Source: Allomuricauda sp.
GTDB taxonomy: Bacteria; Bacteroidota; Bacteroidia; Flavobacteriales; Flavobacteriaceae
Assembly (NCBI RefSeq): GCF_028280385.1
Contig: NZ_JANQLX010000009.1
Location: forward strand, 248,001 to 312,000
Reading direction: 5' to 3'
Length of the DNA stretch: 64,000 nt
Below, one piece after another: positions 26,805 to 35,646 of the stretch. Numbering within the stretch: the stretch's first letter is position 1; each line of letters opens with the position of its first letter. The position numbers and the translations under genes were made by a program. Under the pieces are notes generated by a model that worked only from the letters and a program-made list of their open reading frames with translations, was not told the DNA's origin and did no database searches.

Positions 26805-27143
26805 ATGCGCCTAGTGACTTTAATGCTGTTGTTCGGCCTCGTTCCCCTTTTTGGTCTTGGTCAAAATAAGATTGAGGGCAAAATTGTCGATGAGCTTGGC
26901 TTCCCAGTTTACTTAGCTTCAGTTGAACTTAGCGGTACAGATATCGTAACGCATACCGACTACGAAGGTTTCTTTATGCTTACCAGTGAAAAGAGTTTCC
27001 ATTGGAAGATCAATATTACTTCCAAGGGTTACAAACCCGAATCTTTTTTTGTTTTGGATGGCGGTAATGCTGGGAATATTGTCCTGGAGTTTGATGCAGA
27101 AATGAAAGAACTGCTCCAGGGTACCTCGAGCGCAGATTACTAA
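26805..27143 (+). CDS. Small exported carboxypeptidase-regulatory-like domain protein
   Basis: A 112-residue protein from ATG 26805; an upstream in-frame ATG at 26730 would add 25 residues before the signal peptide and is less likely. The signal peptide (MRLVTLMLLFGLVPLFGLGQ) is followed by one CarboxypepD_reg-like beta-sandwich: KIEGKIVDELGFPVYLASVELSGT, TDYEGFFML and a C-terminal strand. Such a domain usually starts TonB receptors; here it stands alone without plug or barrel. It is on the plus strand between two minus-strand OmpA paralogues. Role unknown. Confidence 0.7.
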   Translation: MRLVTLMLLFGLVPLFGLGQNKIEGKIVDELGFPVYLASVELSGTDIVTHTDYEGFFMLTSEKSFHWKINITSKGYKPESFFVLDGGNAGNIVLEFDAEMKELLQGTSSADY

Positions 27144-27172
27144 ACTCTATTTTTTTGGAAAACTGTTGGCGA

Positions 27173-28264
27173 CTATTCGTCGTCCACAAACTCGGTCATT
27201 ACAAATTCCACACGCCTGTTTTTGCGTCTGGCTTTGTCCGTTAAGGCACTGTCCAAAGGCAGCTTGTTTCCATAGCCTTCGGAGGTTATCCTCTGGGGGT
27301 CCAACCCAAGCTTCATTAAATATCTGGCCACGGTACGTGCCCTTTGTTTGGAAAGTACATCATTGTATTCGTCCGACCCCTGATCATCTGTATGCCCGCT
27401 GATGGATACTTTTAGGTTGGGATTACTCTCCAGGTATTCAAAAACATCTTTCAGACTTTGCCTGGCCTTGGGTTCCAGTTCAAATCGGTCAAAGTCGAAA
27501 TTGACATGGTTCAGCACATAACTTTGGTTGGGCTGGTAATCCGGGCCCAGATATATCAAGGACACGTCATCAATATAGTAATAGGAATACCCTTCACCTG
27601 ATGTTGTCTTTTTGCCAAAATCCAAATAATGGGTTCCTCCATTACTTTTAAAATTCCCCAAAACAAGATGGCTTTCAAAACCTCTTGCGACAATATCCAG
27701 GCTCACTTGCATCCACTCTTTCCTATCATCATAGAAACCTGTGGCCGAAAACTGTTTCGCATGGGAAGTGCGGGTCTGACTGGAAGCCAAAACGGCATTG
27801 GAAAGCTGCCTTTTTGTATGTATTGATAAGGGTTTTTGGGCAAAAACAGCCCCAAAGTCCATAACAGCACCATCTGATTTCTCAGAGAGACTCAAGGCTA
27901 GACTCAACCTATAGCGATGGCCTTTCTTTAAGGTCTCGGTAAGTTCTACCTGTATATATTCCCTATAATCTTTTGGAGCAAAAAGGTACAGACCAGCGTA
28001 GGCGGTACCCTCATAGGCTTCTTGTTTTCCCTTAAAGTTCATGGGAATCCCCAGCTTGGTTCTGCTACATTCATTAAAATAGTCCGTGGTTCCCAGTGTT
28101 GGGGCACTCCAATACTCTGTATCTCCATTAAGGTTACTCATGGATACAGGACACTCCACAAAATCTTCGAATCCACCATTGTGAACCAGATTCTGGGCAG
28201 CCCCGACAGAAATGGATAGGGCAATTGTGAGGTTGGTCAATATGTTTCCGAATCGCAAATACAT
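27173..28264 (-). CDS. OmpA-family protein with N-terminal lectin-like domain (copy 2)
   Basis: About 363 residues from ATG 28264, preceded by an AAAGGA at suitable spacing; ATG 28294 is an alternative start. A signal peptide ends near VGAAQ. The N-terminal beta-rich domain starts NLVHNGGFEDFVECP, and the C-terminal OmpA domain contains VNFDFDRFELEPKARQSL, VSISGHTDDQGSDEYND and the KNRRVEFVM end. It is the paralogue of the OmpA gene at 25564-26652. The acidic tail VDDE follows the conserved end. It is probably an outer-membrane/periplasmic protein binding peptidoglycan. Confidence 0.87.
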   Translation of the reverse strand: MYLRFGNILTNLTIALSISVGAAQNLVHNGGFEDFVECPVSMSNLNGDTEYWSAPTLGTTDYFNECSRTKLGIPMNFKGKQEAYEGTAYAGLYLFAPKDYREYIQVELTETLKKGHRYRLSLALSLSEKSDGAVMDFGAVFAQKPLSIHTKRQLSNAVLASSQTRTSHAKQFSATGFYDDRKEWMQVSLDIVARGFESHLVLGNFKSNGGTHYLDFGKKTTSGEGYSYYYIDDVSLIYLGPDYQPNQSYVLNHVNFDFDRFELEPKARQSLKDVFEYLESNPNLKVSISGHTDDQGSDEYNDVLSKQRARTVARYLMKLGLDPQRITSEGYGNKLPLDSALTDKARRKNRRVEFVMTEFVDDE

Positions 28265-28368
28265 GATTTCCAATCCTTTCGGAATAGCCTTCATCCTATA
28301 GTACCACAGGATCAAAGGTCATGTATAAACGATTTTCCTTAGATTTTATTGTGTGTTTTTCCTACAAA

Positions 28369-30117
28369 CTAAAAATCGAACTTATAGGTCACCCCGGCAA
28401 GCGCTTGGAACCCTTGCACCCTAAAATTGGCCCAACGTTGGTAATTGTTATTGGCTATATTGGAGGCTTTTAGAAATACGGAGAGTTGATCATTGAACCG
28501 GTAACCGGCATGGACATTGGCATCAAAGAAACCATCCAAGGTAACAATAGCGGCAGGAAATTCTGATGGGGTGGCATTTTCAATTGCCTGGGCCACCAAA
28601 TCGTCCCGATCCCCAACATAAAACAGATTGGCACCTAAATACCATTGCTTGTTTATTTGATAATCCATGAACAAAGACCCCTTTATACTGGGCAAATTCC
28701 AAGCGGGATTATCCGTTTCGGTGTCGTAATCGTAGAATTCCGCATTGACCCCCAGCGTAAAATTCCGATTAATGTCAATGTTCAATTCCCCAAAAATGCC
28801 CAAGGTCTTTACATCATCATAAAATACCTGGAAGGAATTGCCATAGAAATACCCTTTTTCGTCCATCCGGAACAAGTTCTGGGGATTTAGAAAAAACAGT
28901 GGCTTTCTGTTTTCAGCAGTGTAGGCCCCTTTGATATTGTATCCCACATTGGACACCAACTGCCCTTTAATACCAACATAGCCCTCGTATTGTTTGTCAG
29001 TGGGCTGGATGTCCAAAGTGGGGGATACATATGGATTTTCCTGTACAAAATCGAAATAGGAATTTTGTTCCAATTGCCCTTCTATTCCCCCATAGGCAAT
29101 AACGTTTTCATCCAATAAGCGATATGATGCGGTAACGGCCGGATAGATATAGAAATTGGAATCGCTGTTTTCGATATCCATTCCGTACACAAAATTGGCC
29201 CCTAAATTTATGGTCAAATCATCCCTCAGTACCAAAAGGCTAGGATTTATCCCAACTTGGAACTGCCCGTAATCCATACCTCCGGAATTGACCGTGTTAT
29301 TCAGCGACGCATTTTCAAAACTTCCGCCCACATAGTCCACATTGGCGTTAATGGTGACAAGTTCCTCGGTTATTGGCAATTCAATGCTAGGCTGTATAAC
29401 TACCCGATTTTCACCAGAATCCGTTGCATCCCAAAATCTTCGGAGGAGGATATTCCCTTTTTTAAAAAATGAATCCTCCAGATTGAGATGGGCCTTGGCC
29501 TGGGCGTTAAAATAATTCTGGGTCTCGTCAATGGAAGCCACCGTGGCATCATCAAAAGTCCCATTTTCTATTCCGTACCAATTATACAATTGATGCTGTA
29601 GACCTACACTGGCTCCCCAATCCATATCCCGGTCCTTCTTGGCATAGGAAACGTCCAATTTGGTTTGGTAAAAATCGGCGTCCAAAGGTGTGGTTTCTAT
29701 AGCGCCACGGGAAGAATGATGGCTCAATCCAAAATCCAGCAAATCCTCTCCCCTATTAAATTCCCTGCTGGTATAAAGGTCTACCAGGGCATTGTTGTAA
29801 TTTCCCAACCCTACGGAGGCGTACGAATTATAAAGGGTTGGTGGCGGAGTACGCTTTACCTTGGATGCCTTCCCCTTGGCCGGGGTAAAGGTGGAGGCCA
29901 CCGGCACCGAAAATATACTGTAGTCGATTTTCTTTTTTTGAAGCACGATGGAATCGTTCAGGTTGGGGGATGATTTAATCTTGAAGGCATCGGAAACGGT
30001 AGGGGAATACGGTTTTACCACCGTTACCGTTTCTGTGCCTATATCATCGGTTTCCTGGGCATGTGCTCCCCAAAGGCTCAAAAAAATTATTGAAAATATA
30101 TAGCTGATTCTTTTCAT
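28369..30117 (-). CDS. Plug-less TonB-receptor-type outer-membrane barrel
   Basis: A 582-residue exported protein (signal peptide ending GAHAQ). It begins with the motif TVTVVKPYSPTVSDAFKIKSSP, which I recall from a flavobacterial subset of proteins labelled TonB-dependent receptor. There is no recognisable plug domain, and a long series of beta-strands leads to a C-terminal aromatic end (GVTYKFDF). The strand pattern (GYRFNDQLSVFLKASNIANNNYQRW) is that of TonB receptor C-termini. It lies ten bases downstream of the 1005-residue TPR gene and is almost certainly co-transcribed with it, suggesting a joint envelope function. Confidence 0.8.
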   Translation of the reverse strand: MKRISYIFSIIFLSLWGAHAQETDDIGTETVTVVKPYSPTVSDAFKIKSSPNLNDSIVLQKKKIDYSIFSVPVASTFTPAKGKASKVKRTPPPTLYNSYASVGLGNYNNALVDLYTSREFNRGEDLLDFGLSHHSSRGAIETTPLDADFYQTKLDVSYAKKDRDMDWGASVGLQHQLYNWYGIENGTFDDATVASIDETQNYFNAQAKAHLNLEDSFFKKGNILLRRFWDATDSGENRVVIQPSIELPITEELVTINANVDYVGGSFENASLNNTVNSGGMDYGQFQVGINPSLLVLRDDLTINLGANFVYGMDIENSDSNFYIYPAVTASYRLLDENVIAYGGIEGQLEQNSYFDFVQENPYVSPTLDIQPTDKQYEGYVGIKGQLVSNVGYNIKGAYTAENRKPLFFLNPQNLFRMDEKGYFYGNSFQVFYDDVKTLGIFGELNIDINRNFTLGVNAEFYDYDTETDNPAWNLPSIKGSLFMDYQINKQWYLGANLFYVGDRDDLVAQAIENATPSEFPAAIVTLDGFFDANVHAGYRFNDQLSVFLKASNIANNNYQRWANFRVQGFQALAGVTYKFDF

Positions 30118-30127
30118 GTGTCTCTGT

Positions 30128-33100
30128 TTAGTTGCCAGGGTCTACTGAGGAATTACTTTGCGCCTCGCGCGACTTGATCAAGGCCAGTTCTCCTTTGGCT
30201 TCCGCAACTATTTCGTCATATTCGGCAAAATTGGCGATTACACTTTCCAGGATATAGGTGGCCTGAAAAGCATCCTGAAGGGCATAGAAATTTTTAGCCA
30301 TAATGATCAGCCCTTGACCGCCCCATTCCTTATAGGCCGAATAATCTTTGGCCAGTTTTTGCACCGAAGCATTCGATGCTTCAAAATCTTGGTTCCTGTT
30401 CTTAAAATAGGCATCGTAGTACCAAGCTTCGGCAGCCAATTCGCCACTTGCAATTTTCTTTACCTCGCTATACGCCGTTTCCGCCAGGGCTTCATCATTG
30501 GTGGCAATGGCCGATCGGGCAATCATGATTTGGGCATCACTCTTTATACGGTTATCTATTTTTGGGGCATTCAGCACTTTTTCAGCATAATTAATGGTTT
30601 GCTGATAGTTCTTTTGGCCATAATAGCCCTTCATTAAATTGGATTGCGCAAAGGTCCTATTTTGGGATATTTCTGCGGTGTTCTCCAATTGTTGCAGATG
30701 GGGAATGGCGCTGTCATAATCTTGCCGGCCCACATAGATTTCGCACACACGGGTAAGTGACTGCTCCGTATACTCGCTATTTTGATTGGCAACGACCAAG
30801 TATTTTTCCAATGCCTTTTCCTTTTGGTTCTTTCCAAAATAAAGTTGTGCCAGGTTGAAATTGGCTTGCAGCGCATGTATCCCGTTGGGAAATTCCTTTA
30901 GGTAATCCTCAAACCCCCTAATGGCTGCATCGTTCTTCCCCTCTGCGTATTTTCTATCTGCCGATTCAAAACTGGCATTTTCCAACTCAGAATCGGTTAT
31001 TTCAACAAAATCCAGGTTTCTGGCCCATGCGGCATATTCACTTACCCTACCTTCATCAACATACACCAATTTGGCAGTGGCCACCGCTTGTTTGGCCTCT
31101 TGGGTATTTGGATATTTTTGAACCAGGGATTTTAGTTTTGTCAGCGCCTGGTCGTTTCGGTTAGCATTGTAGTGCACCAATCCTTGCCGCAACATCGCCC
31201 TGGGAGCAAACTTGCTTCTGCCAAACTCATTGATCAACCGGTCATAACTCTGTAGGCCCAAATTCTCCTTGTCCATTTTGATGTAGGAATTGCCCAATTC
31301 GAATAGGGCATCATCCCTTAATGAAGATTTGGGGTAACGAGATAAAAATTGGTTGAGCCCTTCAATCTTGGTAGCATTTTTCCCCTGAAATCCGTAGCAC
31401 AACGTCTTTTGAAAAGCGGCATAATCCCGTTCAGGTCCGTTCAATTTGGAAGCTTCATTATAGGCGGTCAATGCTGAACCGTACTTGCTGGTCACAAAAT
31501 AACTATCCCCTAAACGCACATAGCTATCGCTAATGCGATCTTGCTCTGCCTGGTTGGATGTGGTGATATTTTTAAAATGTGCAATTGCACTACTGTAGTT
31601 TTTTAGCTTAAAATGGCAGTAGCCAATATGGTAGTCCAGGTCTGAATTCTCAGCAAGTGATTTCGTCGCAGGTAATCGTCCAAACTGGGTAAAATCTGAC
31701 AAGGCATCTTCATATCTATTGAGCAAATAGTTGCTTTCCGCTTTCCAATAAAGGGCTCTGGCCTCAAAATTTTTATTCTCAGCACTTTTTAAGGATTTGG
31801 AAAAACGCTCCAGTGCAGGTTCGTATTTTCCATCCATAAATAGTTCCACCCCTCTGTAAAAAGCTACCTTCTGATAGGTTTCCTTACTGGCATACCCTTT
31901 ATTTTTTTCGAGCAGCTCCATGGCCCCTTCAAAGTTTTTTGAAGTAATGTAAGAATCCACCAAAAGCTCCTGTATTTCCTGTTGGTGCTCATCTTTTGGG
32001 TACTTCTCCAAATACGTGGTCATTACTTGTGGAACCGGTTCATAGGCATTCCCTATTTCATAACTCAAACGGGCATAATTGAGCAGGGCATCCTTTTCTA
32101 TCTCGGGACTGAAATCCATTTGGGAAGCATTTCGAAATGCGTTCAACGCCTCCGATTTTTTATCCAGTTTTAGATAGCACTCCGCAAGATGGTAGTATGC
32201 ATTTTGGGAAACGCTGTTGGTGCCTCCAATGATTTTATTGAAATGCTGGATGGCACCCTCGAAATCCCCTTGCATATAATGGCTATAGCCAATCAAATAA
32301 TAATCGGTATTGCTTAGCTTTCCCCTTCTCCCCCGGTATTTTTTTAGATAGGGAAGGGCTTCATCGTACTGTTTTAGGTTAAAATAACTTTCACCTATGA
32401 TCTTATTGAGTTCGGAAACCTCCTTGCGGTCCGATTTGGGCAATTGCTTTTTGGCCATTGCAATGGCCTCTTCAAAATTCCCAAGTTTAAAATTAAGGTC
32501 AGCCTGATAATAAGAGAGCTTTTCATTGAGCAGTTCAGGATCTGTAATCTGGTCAAATCGTGCGCTTGCCTCATCGTAATCATCTTGTTCGTAAGCAATA
32601 TATCCCAAATAGTACTTGGCCTGCGACCCATACTTCTGGGAGGTGGAGACCTTGCTCAAATACCGCTCTGCCTCTTTGGGCCTGCGTGAAGCGTAAAGCG
32701 CATATCCGTTGTTGAAATTAAATCGTTCCTTATCTGCATTGGACATAGCGGATTGGTCCACTTTTTTGTACCATTTAAGGGAATATGGGTATTTCCCCGT
32801 TTCAAAATAATAGTCGGCCACATCCAAAAAAGCAGAATTACGTTTGGTGGAAGTTGGGTAACGTTCCACAAATTCCTCCATCATTTTGTCCGCCCCCCTT
32901 TGGTTCAACCTAATTGCGGCGTTGGCGGAATAATAGGCACTGTTGGCTTCGGTTTCCTCATCGTCTGTGGACACTTTGACTTTTTCAAAAATTGCCTGGG
33001 CCGCTTGATATTGTTGGTTGTTGTAGAGATGAAGCGCATCCTGGAATGCCTTGTCATCGTGTGAATGGATTTTGGTCTCTTGGGCAGAAATCACAAAAAA

Positions 33101-33145
33101 GAATCCCAGATAAATGGGAAGTAAAAGGAAGATTTTTCGATTCAT
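30128..33145 (-). CDS. Large exported tetratricopeptide-repeat protein, 1005 aa
   Basis: Signal peptide at residues 1-21 (ending VISAQ), then about 25-28 TPR units across nearly the whole length. Repeats such as YYLGYIAYEQDDYDEASARFDQI, YYLIGYSHYMQGDFEGAIQHFNKI and YHIGYCHFKLKNYSSAIAHFKNI show the W/Y-LG-Y-A-F-A-P pattern. Some units resemble the periplasmic YbgF/BamD class. It is probably a periplasmic scaffold. The gene precedes the plug-less barrel gene on the same strand with a ten-base gap, suggesting that the pair forms an envelope complex. The C-terminal tail is Ser/Glu-rich and non-repetitive. Confidence 0.86.
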   Translation of the reverse strand: MNRKIFLLLPIYLGFFFVISAQETKIHSHDDKAFQDALHLYNNQQYQAAQAIFEKVKVSTDDEETEANSAYYSANAAIRLNQRGADKMMEEFVERYPTSTKRNSAFLDVADYYFETGKYPYSLKWYKKVDQSAMSNADKERFNFNNGYALYASRRPKEAERYLSKVSTSQKYGSQAKYYLGYIAYEQDDYDEASARFDQITDPELLNEKLSYYQADLNFKLGNFEEAIAMAKKQLPKSDRKEVSELNKIIGESYFNLKQYDEALPYLKKYRGRRGKLSNTDYYLIGYSHYMQGDFEGAIQHFNKIIGGTNSVSQNAYYHLAECYLKLDKKSEALNAFRNASQMDFSPEIEKDALLNYARLSYEIGNAYEPVPQVMTTYLEKYPKDEHQQEIQELLVDSYITSKNFEGAMELLEKNKGYASKETYQKVAFYRGVELFMDGKYEPALERFSKSLKSAENKNFEARALYWKAESNYLLNRYEDALSDFTQFGRLPATKSLAENSDLDYHIGYCHFKLKNYSSAIAHFKNITTSNQAEQDRISDSYVRLGDSYFVTSKYGSALTAYNEASKLNGPERDYAAFQKTLCYGFQGKNATKIEGLNQFLSRYPKSSLRDDALFELGNSYIKMDKENLGLQSYDRLINEFGRSKFAPRAMLRQGLVHYNANRNDQALTKLKSLVQKYPNTQEAKQAVATAKLVYVDEGRVSEYAAWARNLDFVEITDSELENASFESADRKYAEGKNDAAIRGFEDYLKEFPNGIHALQANFNLAQLYFGKNQKEKALEKYLVVANQNSEYTEQSLTRVCEIYVGRQDYDSAIPHLQQLENTAEISQNRTFAQSNLMKGYYGQKNYQQTINYAEKVLNAPKIDNRIKSDAQIMIARSAIATNDEALAETAYSEVKKIASGELAAEAWYYDAYFKNRNQDFEASNASVQKLAKDYSAYKEWGGQGLIIMAKNFYALQDAFQATYILESVIANFAEYDEIVAEAKGELALIKSREAQSNSSVDPGN

Positions 33146-33342
33146 AGTGTTCTACGCTGTTCTCGATTGACTGTAACCATAACGTCAAAATTCAAGCCAA
33201 AGTATATTTTTAGTTAAAAGCTGATGATTGAAAGATGGAAGTACCTTAATTTTATTCACGGTAACTTTGATGCATTGCAGAAGCGTTTTTTAAACCAATA
33301 GCGATTTCAACATTGGCCAAAACCCTAAAATATTTGCCATAA

Positions 33343-34026
33343 ATGTCCGAAACAATTTTAAAACTACAGGACGTCGCCGTCTTTCAAAATGAAAACTTGA
33401 TTCTCAACAACATTACCTTGCAGGTTAAAAAAGGGGAGTTTGTTTATGTAATCGGCAAGACCGGGAGCGGCAAAAGTAGCTTTATGAAAACCTTGTATGC
33501 CGATCTCCCATTGAAGCAGGGCACAGGGTCCATCGTGGATTTTGATTTGAAAAACCTACAAGAAAAGGACATTCCTTTTTTGAGGAGAAAACTGGGTATT
33601 GTATTTCAGGATTTTAAACTCCTGCCCGATCGGAATGTGAACAACAATTTACGATTTGTGCTCAAGGCCACCGGTTGGACGGATGCCCCCAAAATGGATT
33701 CCAAAATTGAAGAGGTCCTGGACAAAGTGGGGATGAAGACCAAAGGCTTTAAATTTCCCCATGAACTCTCCGGGGGTGAGCAACAAAGGGTTGCCATAGC
33801 CAGGGCACTACTGAACGACCCTGAAATAATTTTGGCCGACGAGCCTACGGGTAACCTGGACCCCCAAACCAGCGTGGAAGTCATGAAGGTCCTGCAGGAT
33901 ATCAACCAAACCGGACGTACCATTATCATGGCCACGCATGATTATGCCCTGATCTTAAAATATCCCCACAAAACCCTGAAATGTGACGGCAGCAAGGTCT
34001 TTGAAGTGATTCAAAAGGCGGTTTAA
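33343..34026 (+). CDS. ftsE: Cell division ABC ATPase FtsE
   Basis: A 227-residue single ABC ATPase domain. Walker A is GKTGSGKSS, the signature [15 protein letters not shown] and Walker [14 protein letters not shown], and the C-terminal part [19 protein letters not shown] is typical of FtsE. FtsE with the membrane partner FtsX controls peptidoglycan hydrolases at the division site. No ftsX gene is adjacent; in flavobacteria it commonly lies elsewhere. The assignment rests on length, the [12 protein letters not shown] region and the absence of other transporter features. LolD/MacB-type ATPases are the nearest alternatives. A terminator hairpin follows at 34025-34050. Confidence 0.85.
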   Translation: MSETILKLQDVAVFQNENLILNNITLQVKKGEFVYVIGKTGSGKSSFMKTLYADLPLKQGTGSIVDFDLKNLQEKDIPFLRRKLGIVFQDFKLLPDRNVNNNLRFVLKATGWTDAPKMDSKIEEVLDKVGMKTKGFKFPHELSGGEQQRVAIARALLNDPEIILADEPTGNLDPQTSVEVMKVLQDINQTGRTIIMATHDYALILKYPHKTLKCDGSKVFEVIQKAV

Positions 34027-34050
34027 ACCCAATTGGACGAATTGGGTTTT
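34025..34050 (+). terminator. Intrinsic terminator after ftsE
   Basis: Stem AAACCCAATT / GAATTGGGTTT around a short loop, followed by T4, starting in the ftsE stop codon. Confidence 0.8.
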
Positions 34051-34173
34051 ACCGAAATCCAGTATTTCCCTCTTTTTTCCATGTTTTGACCGAGAGCAAA
34101 ATCTTGGATTTGCCCGGTTTTGGGATTGGTGAAAAGTCGTTGAAAACAATTGGAAAATCCAACAAATCAACAC

Positions 34174-34203
34174 TTTGATGGCCGAAAGTTTTTTGTTTCT
34201 TTG
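34174..34203 (+). promoter_or_regulatory. Probable promoter of the glucokinase gene
   Basis: TTTG (34174-34177), an 18-base spacer, then TTTCTTTG (34196-34203), one mismatch to TAnnTTTG. It lies 26 bases upstream of the ppgK ATG. Confidence 0.4.
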
Positions 34204-34228
34204 TCAAAATTAAATCTACATTCCTCAG

Positions 34229-35002
34229 ATGGAAATTCTTGGTATTGATATTGGCGGTTCGGGCATAAAAGGTGCTTTGGTAAACGCCGAAACTGGTGAA
34301 ATGGTGTCGGAAAGGCATCGCATTCCAACCCCAGCAGGGCGAAAGCCGGACGACATGGCCGCGGTTGTCAAGCAAATTGTTGACCATTTTGATTATGAAG
34401 GCCCTGTAGGCTGTGGGTTCCCTACCATCGTTAAAAATGGGGTCTGTACCTCTGCCGGTAATTTGGATTCAAGCTGGGTTGGCGTCAATATCGATGAACT
34501 CTTTACCCAGGCCACCGGCCATGAATTTACGGTGCTTAACGATGCAGATGCCGCAGGTTATGCCTCTATGAACTATGGCGTTGGGAAGGGAAAGCAGGGA
34601 CTGGTGATCATGATCACGATTGGCACCGGACTTGGCAGTGGCGCTTTTTATAATGGGGTGCTACTTCCCAACTTTGAACTGGGCCAGATTCCCTATAAAA
34701 AATACAAGAAAATTGAGCAATGGGCGGCTGCTTCTGCCAAGGAACGAGAAAACCTGAGCTTTGAAAAATGGGGCAAAAGATTCAATAAATTTCTGCACTA
34801 TGTAGAGTTGATCACCGCTCCCGACTTGATCATTGTAGGTGGTGGCACCTCCAAAAAATGGAAGGAATTCAACCATTTGATTACCATTGAAACAGATGTG
34901 GTAAAAGCGGAATTGATGAACCATGCGGGCATCATAGGTCCAGCAGTGGCTTGCCTCCGTGAAAAACATCACGGACATTTGAACCTCAGTACTAACGGGT
35001 AG
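34229..35002 (+). CDS. ppgK: Polyphosphate glucokinase
   Basis: A 257-residue ROK-family sugar kinase of the PPGK type. It phosphorylates glucose with polyphosphate (and often ATP) in the cytosol. The phosphate-binding loop GIDIGGSGIKGALVN is at the N-terminus. PTPAGRKPDDM, GFPTIVKNGV, LDSSWVGVNI and the catalytic-base Asp in VLNDADAAGYAS follow. GTGLGSGAFYNGVLLPNFELG is the PPGK-specific version of the ROK signature: the glucose-contacting region ends NFELG. The SAKERENLSFEKWGKRF loop is also diagnostic. Length and motifs are complete. Confidence 0.93.
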   Translation: MEILGIDIGGSGIKGALVNAETGEMVSERHRIPTPAGRKPDDMAAVVKQIVDHFDYEGPVGCGFPTIVKNGVCTSAGNLDSSWVGVNIDELFTQATGHEFTVLNDADAAGYASMNYGVGKGKQGLVIMITIGTGLGSGAFYNGVLLPNFELGQIPYKKYKKIEQWAAASAKERENLSFEKWGKRFNKFLHYVELITAPDLIIVGGGTSKKWKEFNHLITIETDVVKAELMNHAGIIGPAVACLREKHHGHLNLSTNG

Positions 35003-35056
35003 TCAAGTATATCCGCTCCGGCCCCGTGCCGACTAGAACTTGGGTAAGGGCTCCAA

Positions 35057-35637
35057 GCAGGAATCCATCAATCGTACCAGGCTGCTGCCAAATCCTGCCA
35101 TCTTGGATTTTCCTTTTCAATCAATTCAATTTTCCATTGCCTTTTCCATTTTTTCAGGCGTTTTTCCCTTAGTAATGCATCCCGAGCATGTTGATGGGAT
35201 TCATAATACACCAGCATTCCTATATCATATCTTTTGGTAAATCCATCATTCAGTTTGGTTTTATGTTCACTAACCCGTCTCTCTAAATTGTTTGTCATTC
35301 CCACGTACAACGTACCGTTTCTTTTGCTGGCGAGTATGTAAACATAGTAGGCGTGTATTATTCGTGGCATTTGGGATGCTTGGATTCCTGCTTTCGCAGG
35401 AATTTCAAGGTAGGCAAAGAAATTTAAATCAAATAATTAACAAGGAACGAGCTAGATATTGACGTAGTTGTGTTTTTTAATTAACACCCAATATTGTTGC
35501 TCCATATAGCCTGAAAAGTATAACTGCCTCAATTTCAGGAACGGGAATTAAGGGCAATGCGCAAACAGTCAATGAATACCACTATGGGCAGTATTTATTT
35601 TTATGACTCAGAACATTATTCCTGCGAAAGCAGGAAT
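35057..35637. repeat. WIPAFAG-type hairpin repeats framing a GIY-YIG gene
   Basis: Two 20-base palindromic units are visible. The one at 35384-35403 reads ATTCCTGCTTTCGCAGGAAT; its reverse complement is at 35618-35637. A half-copy GCAGGAATCCA (35057-35067) touches the stop codon of the GIY-YIG gene (35068-35370). Each full unit folds as an 8-base stem with a four-base loop. The 215 bases between the two full units contain no gene. Translated, the unit gives the W-I-P-A-F-A-G motif that I recall as recurring beside small GIY-YIG genes in many bacteria. Confidence 0.75.
35068..35370 (-). CDS. GIY-YIG nuclease-superfamily protein
   Basis: A 100-residue protein of the UPF0213/YhbQ-like GIY-YIG group. 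The N-terminal strand pair YYVYILASKRNGTLYVGMTNNLERRVSEHK contains the VYI...YVG signature and the catalytic-type Arg (about residue 30). The acidic residue comes in LLREKRLKKWKRQWKIELIE. Such single-domain proteins are presumed structure-specific nucleases; none has a settled cellular role. The gene is bordered by hairpin repeats on both sides. A second GIY-YIG gene lies at 51940-52179 next to the tmRNA gene. Confidence 0.85.
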   Translation of the reverse strand: MPRIIHAYYVYILASKRNGTLYVGMTNNLERRVSEHKTKLNDGFTKRYDIGMLVYYESHQHARDALLREKRLKKWKRQWKIELIEKENPRWQDLAAAWYD

Positions 35638-35646
35638 CCAACTGGT

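Noticed and set aside
30158..30637. 159-codon open frame on the plus strand
   Set aside because: Antisense to the 3' end of the TPR gene; product is unstructured hydrophobic sequence.
33343..34026. FtsE as part of an FtsEX transporter locus
   Set aside because: No ftsX-like gene is adjacent on either strand; only the ATPase is present.
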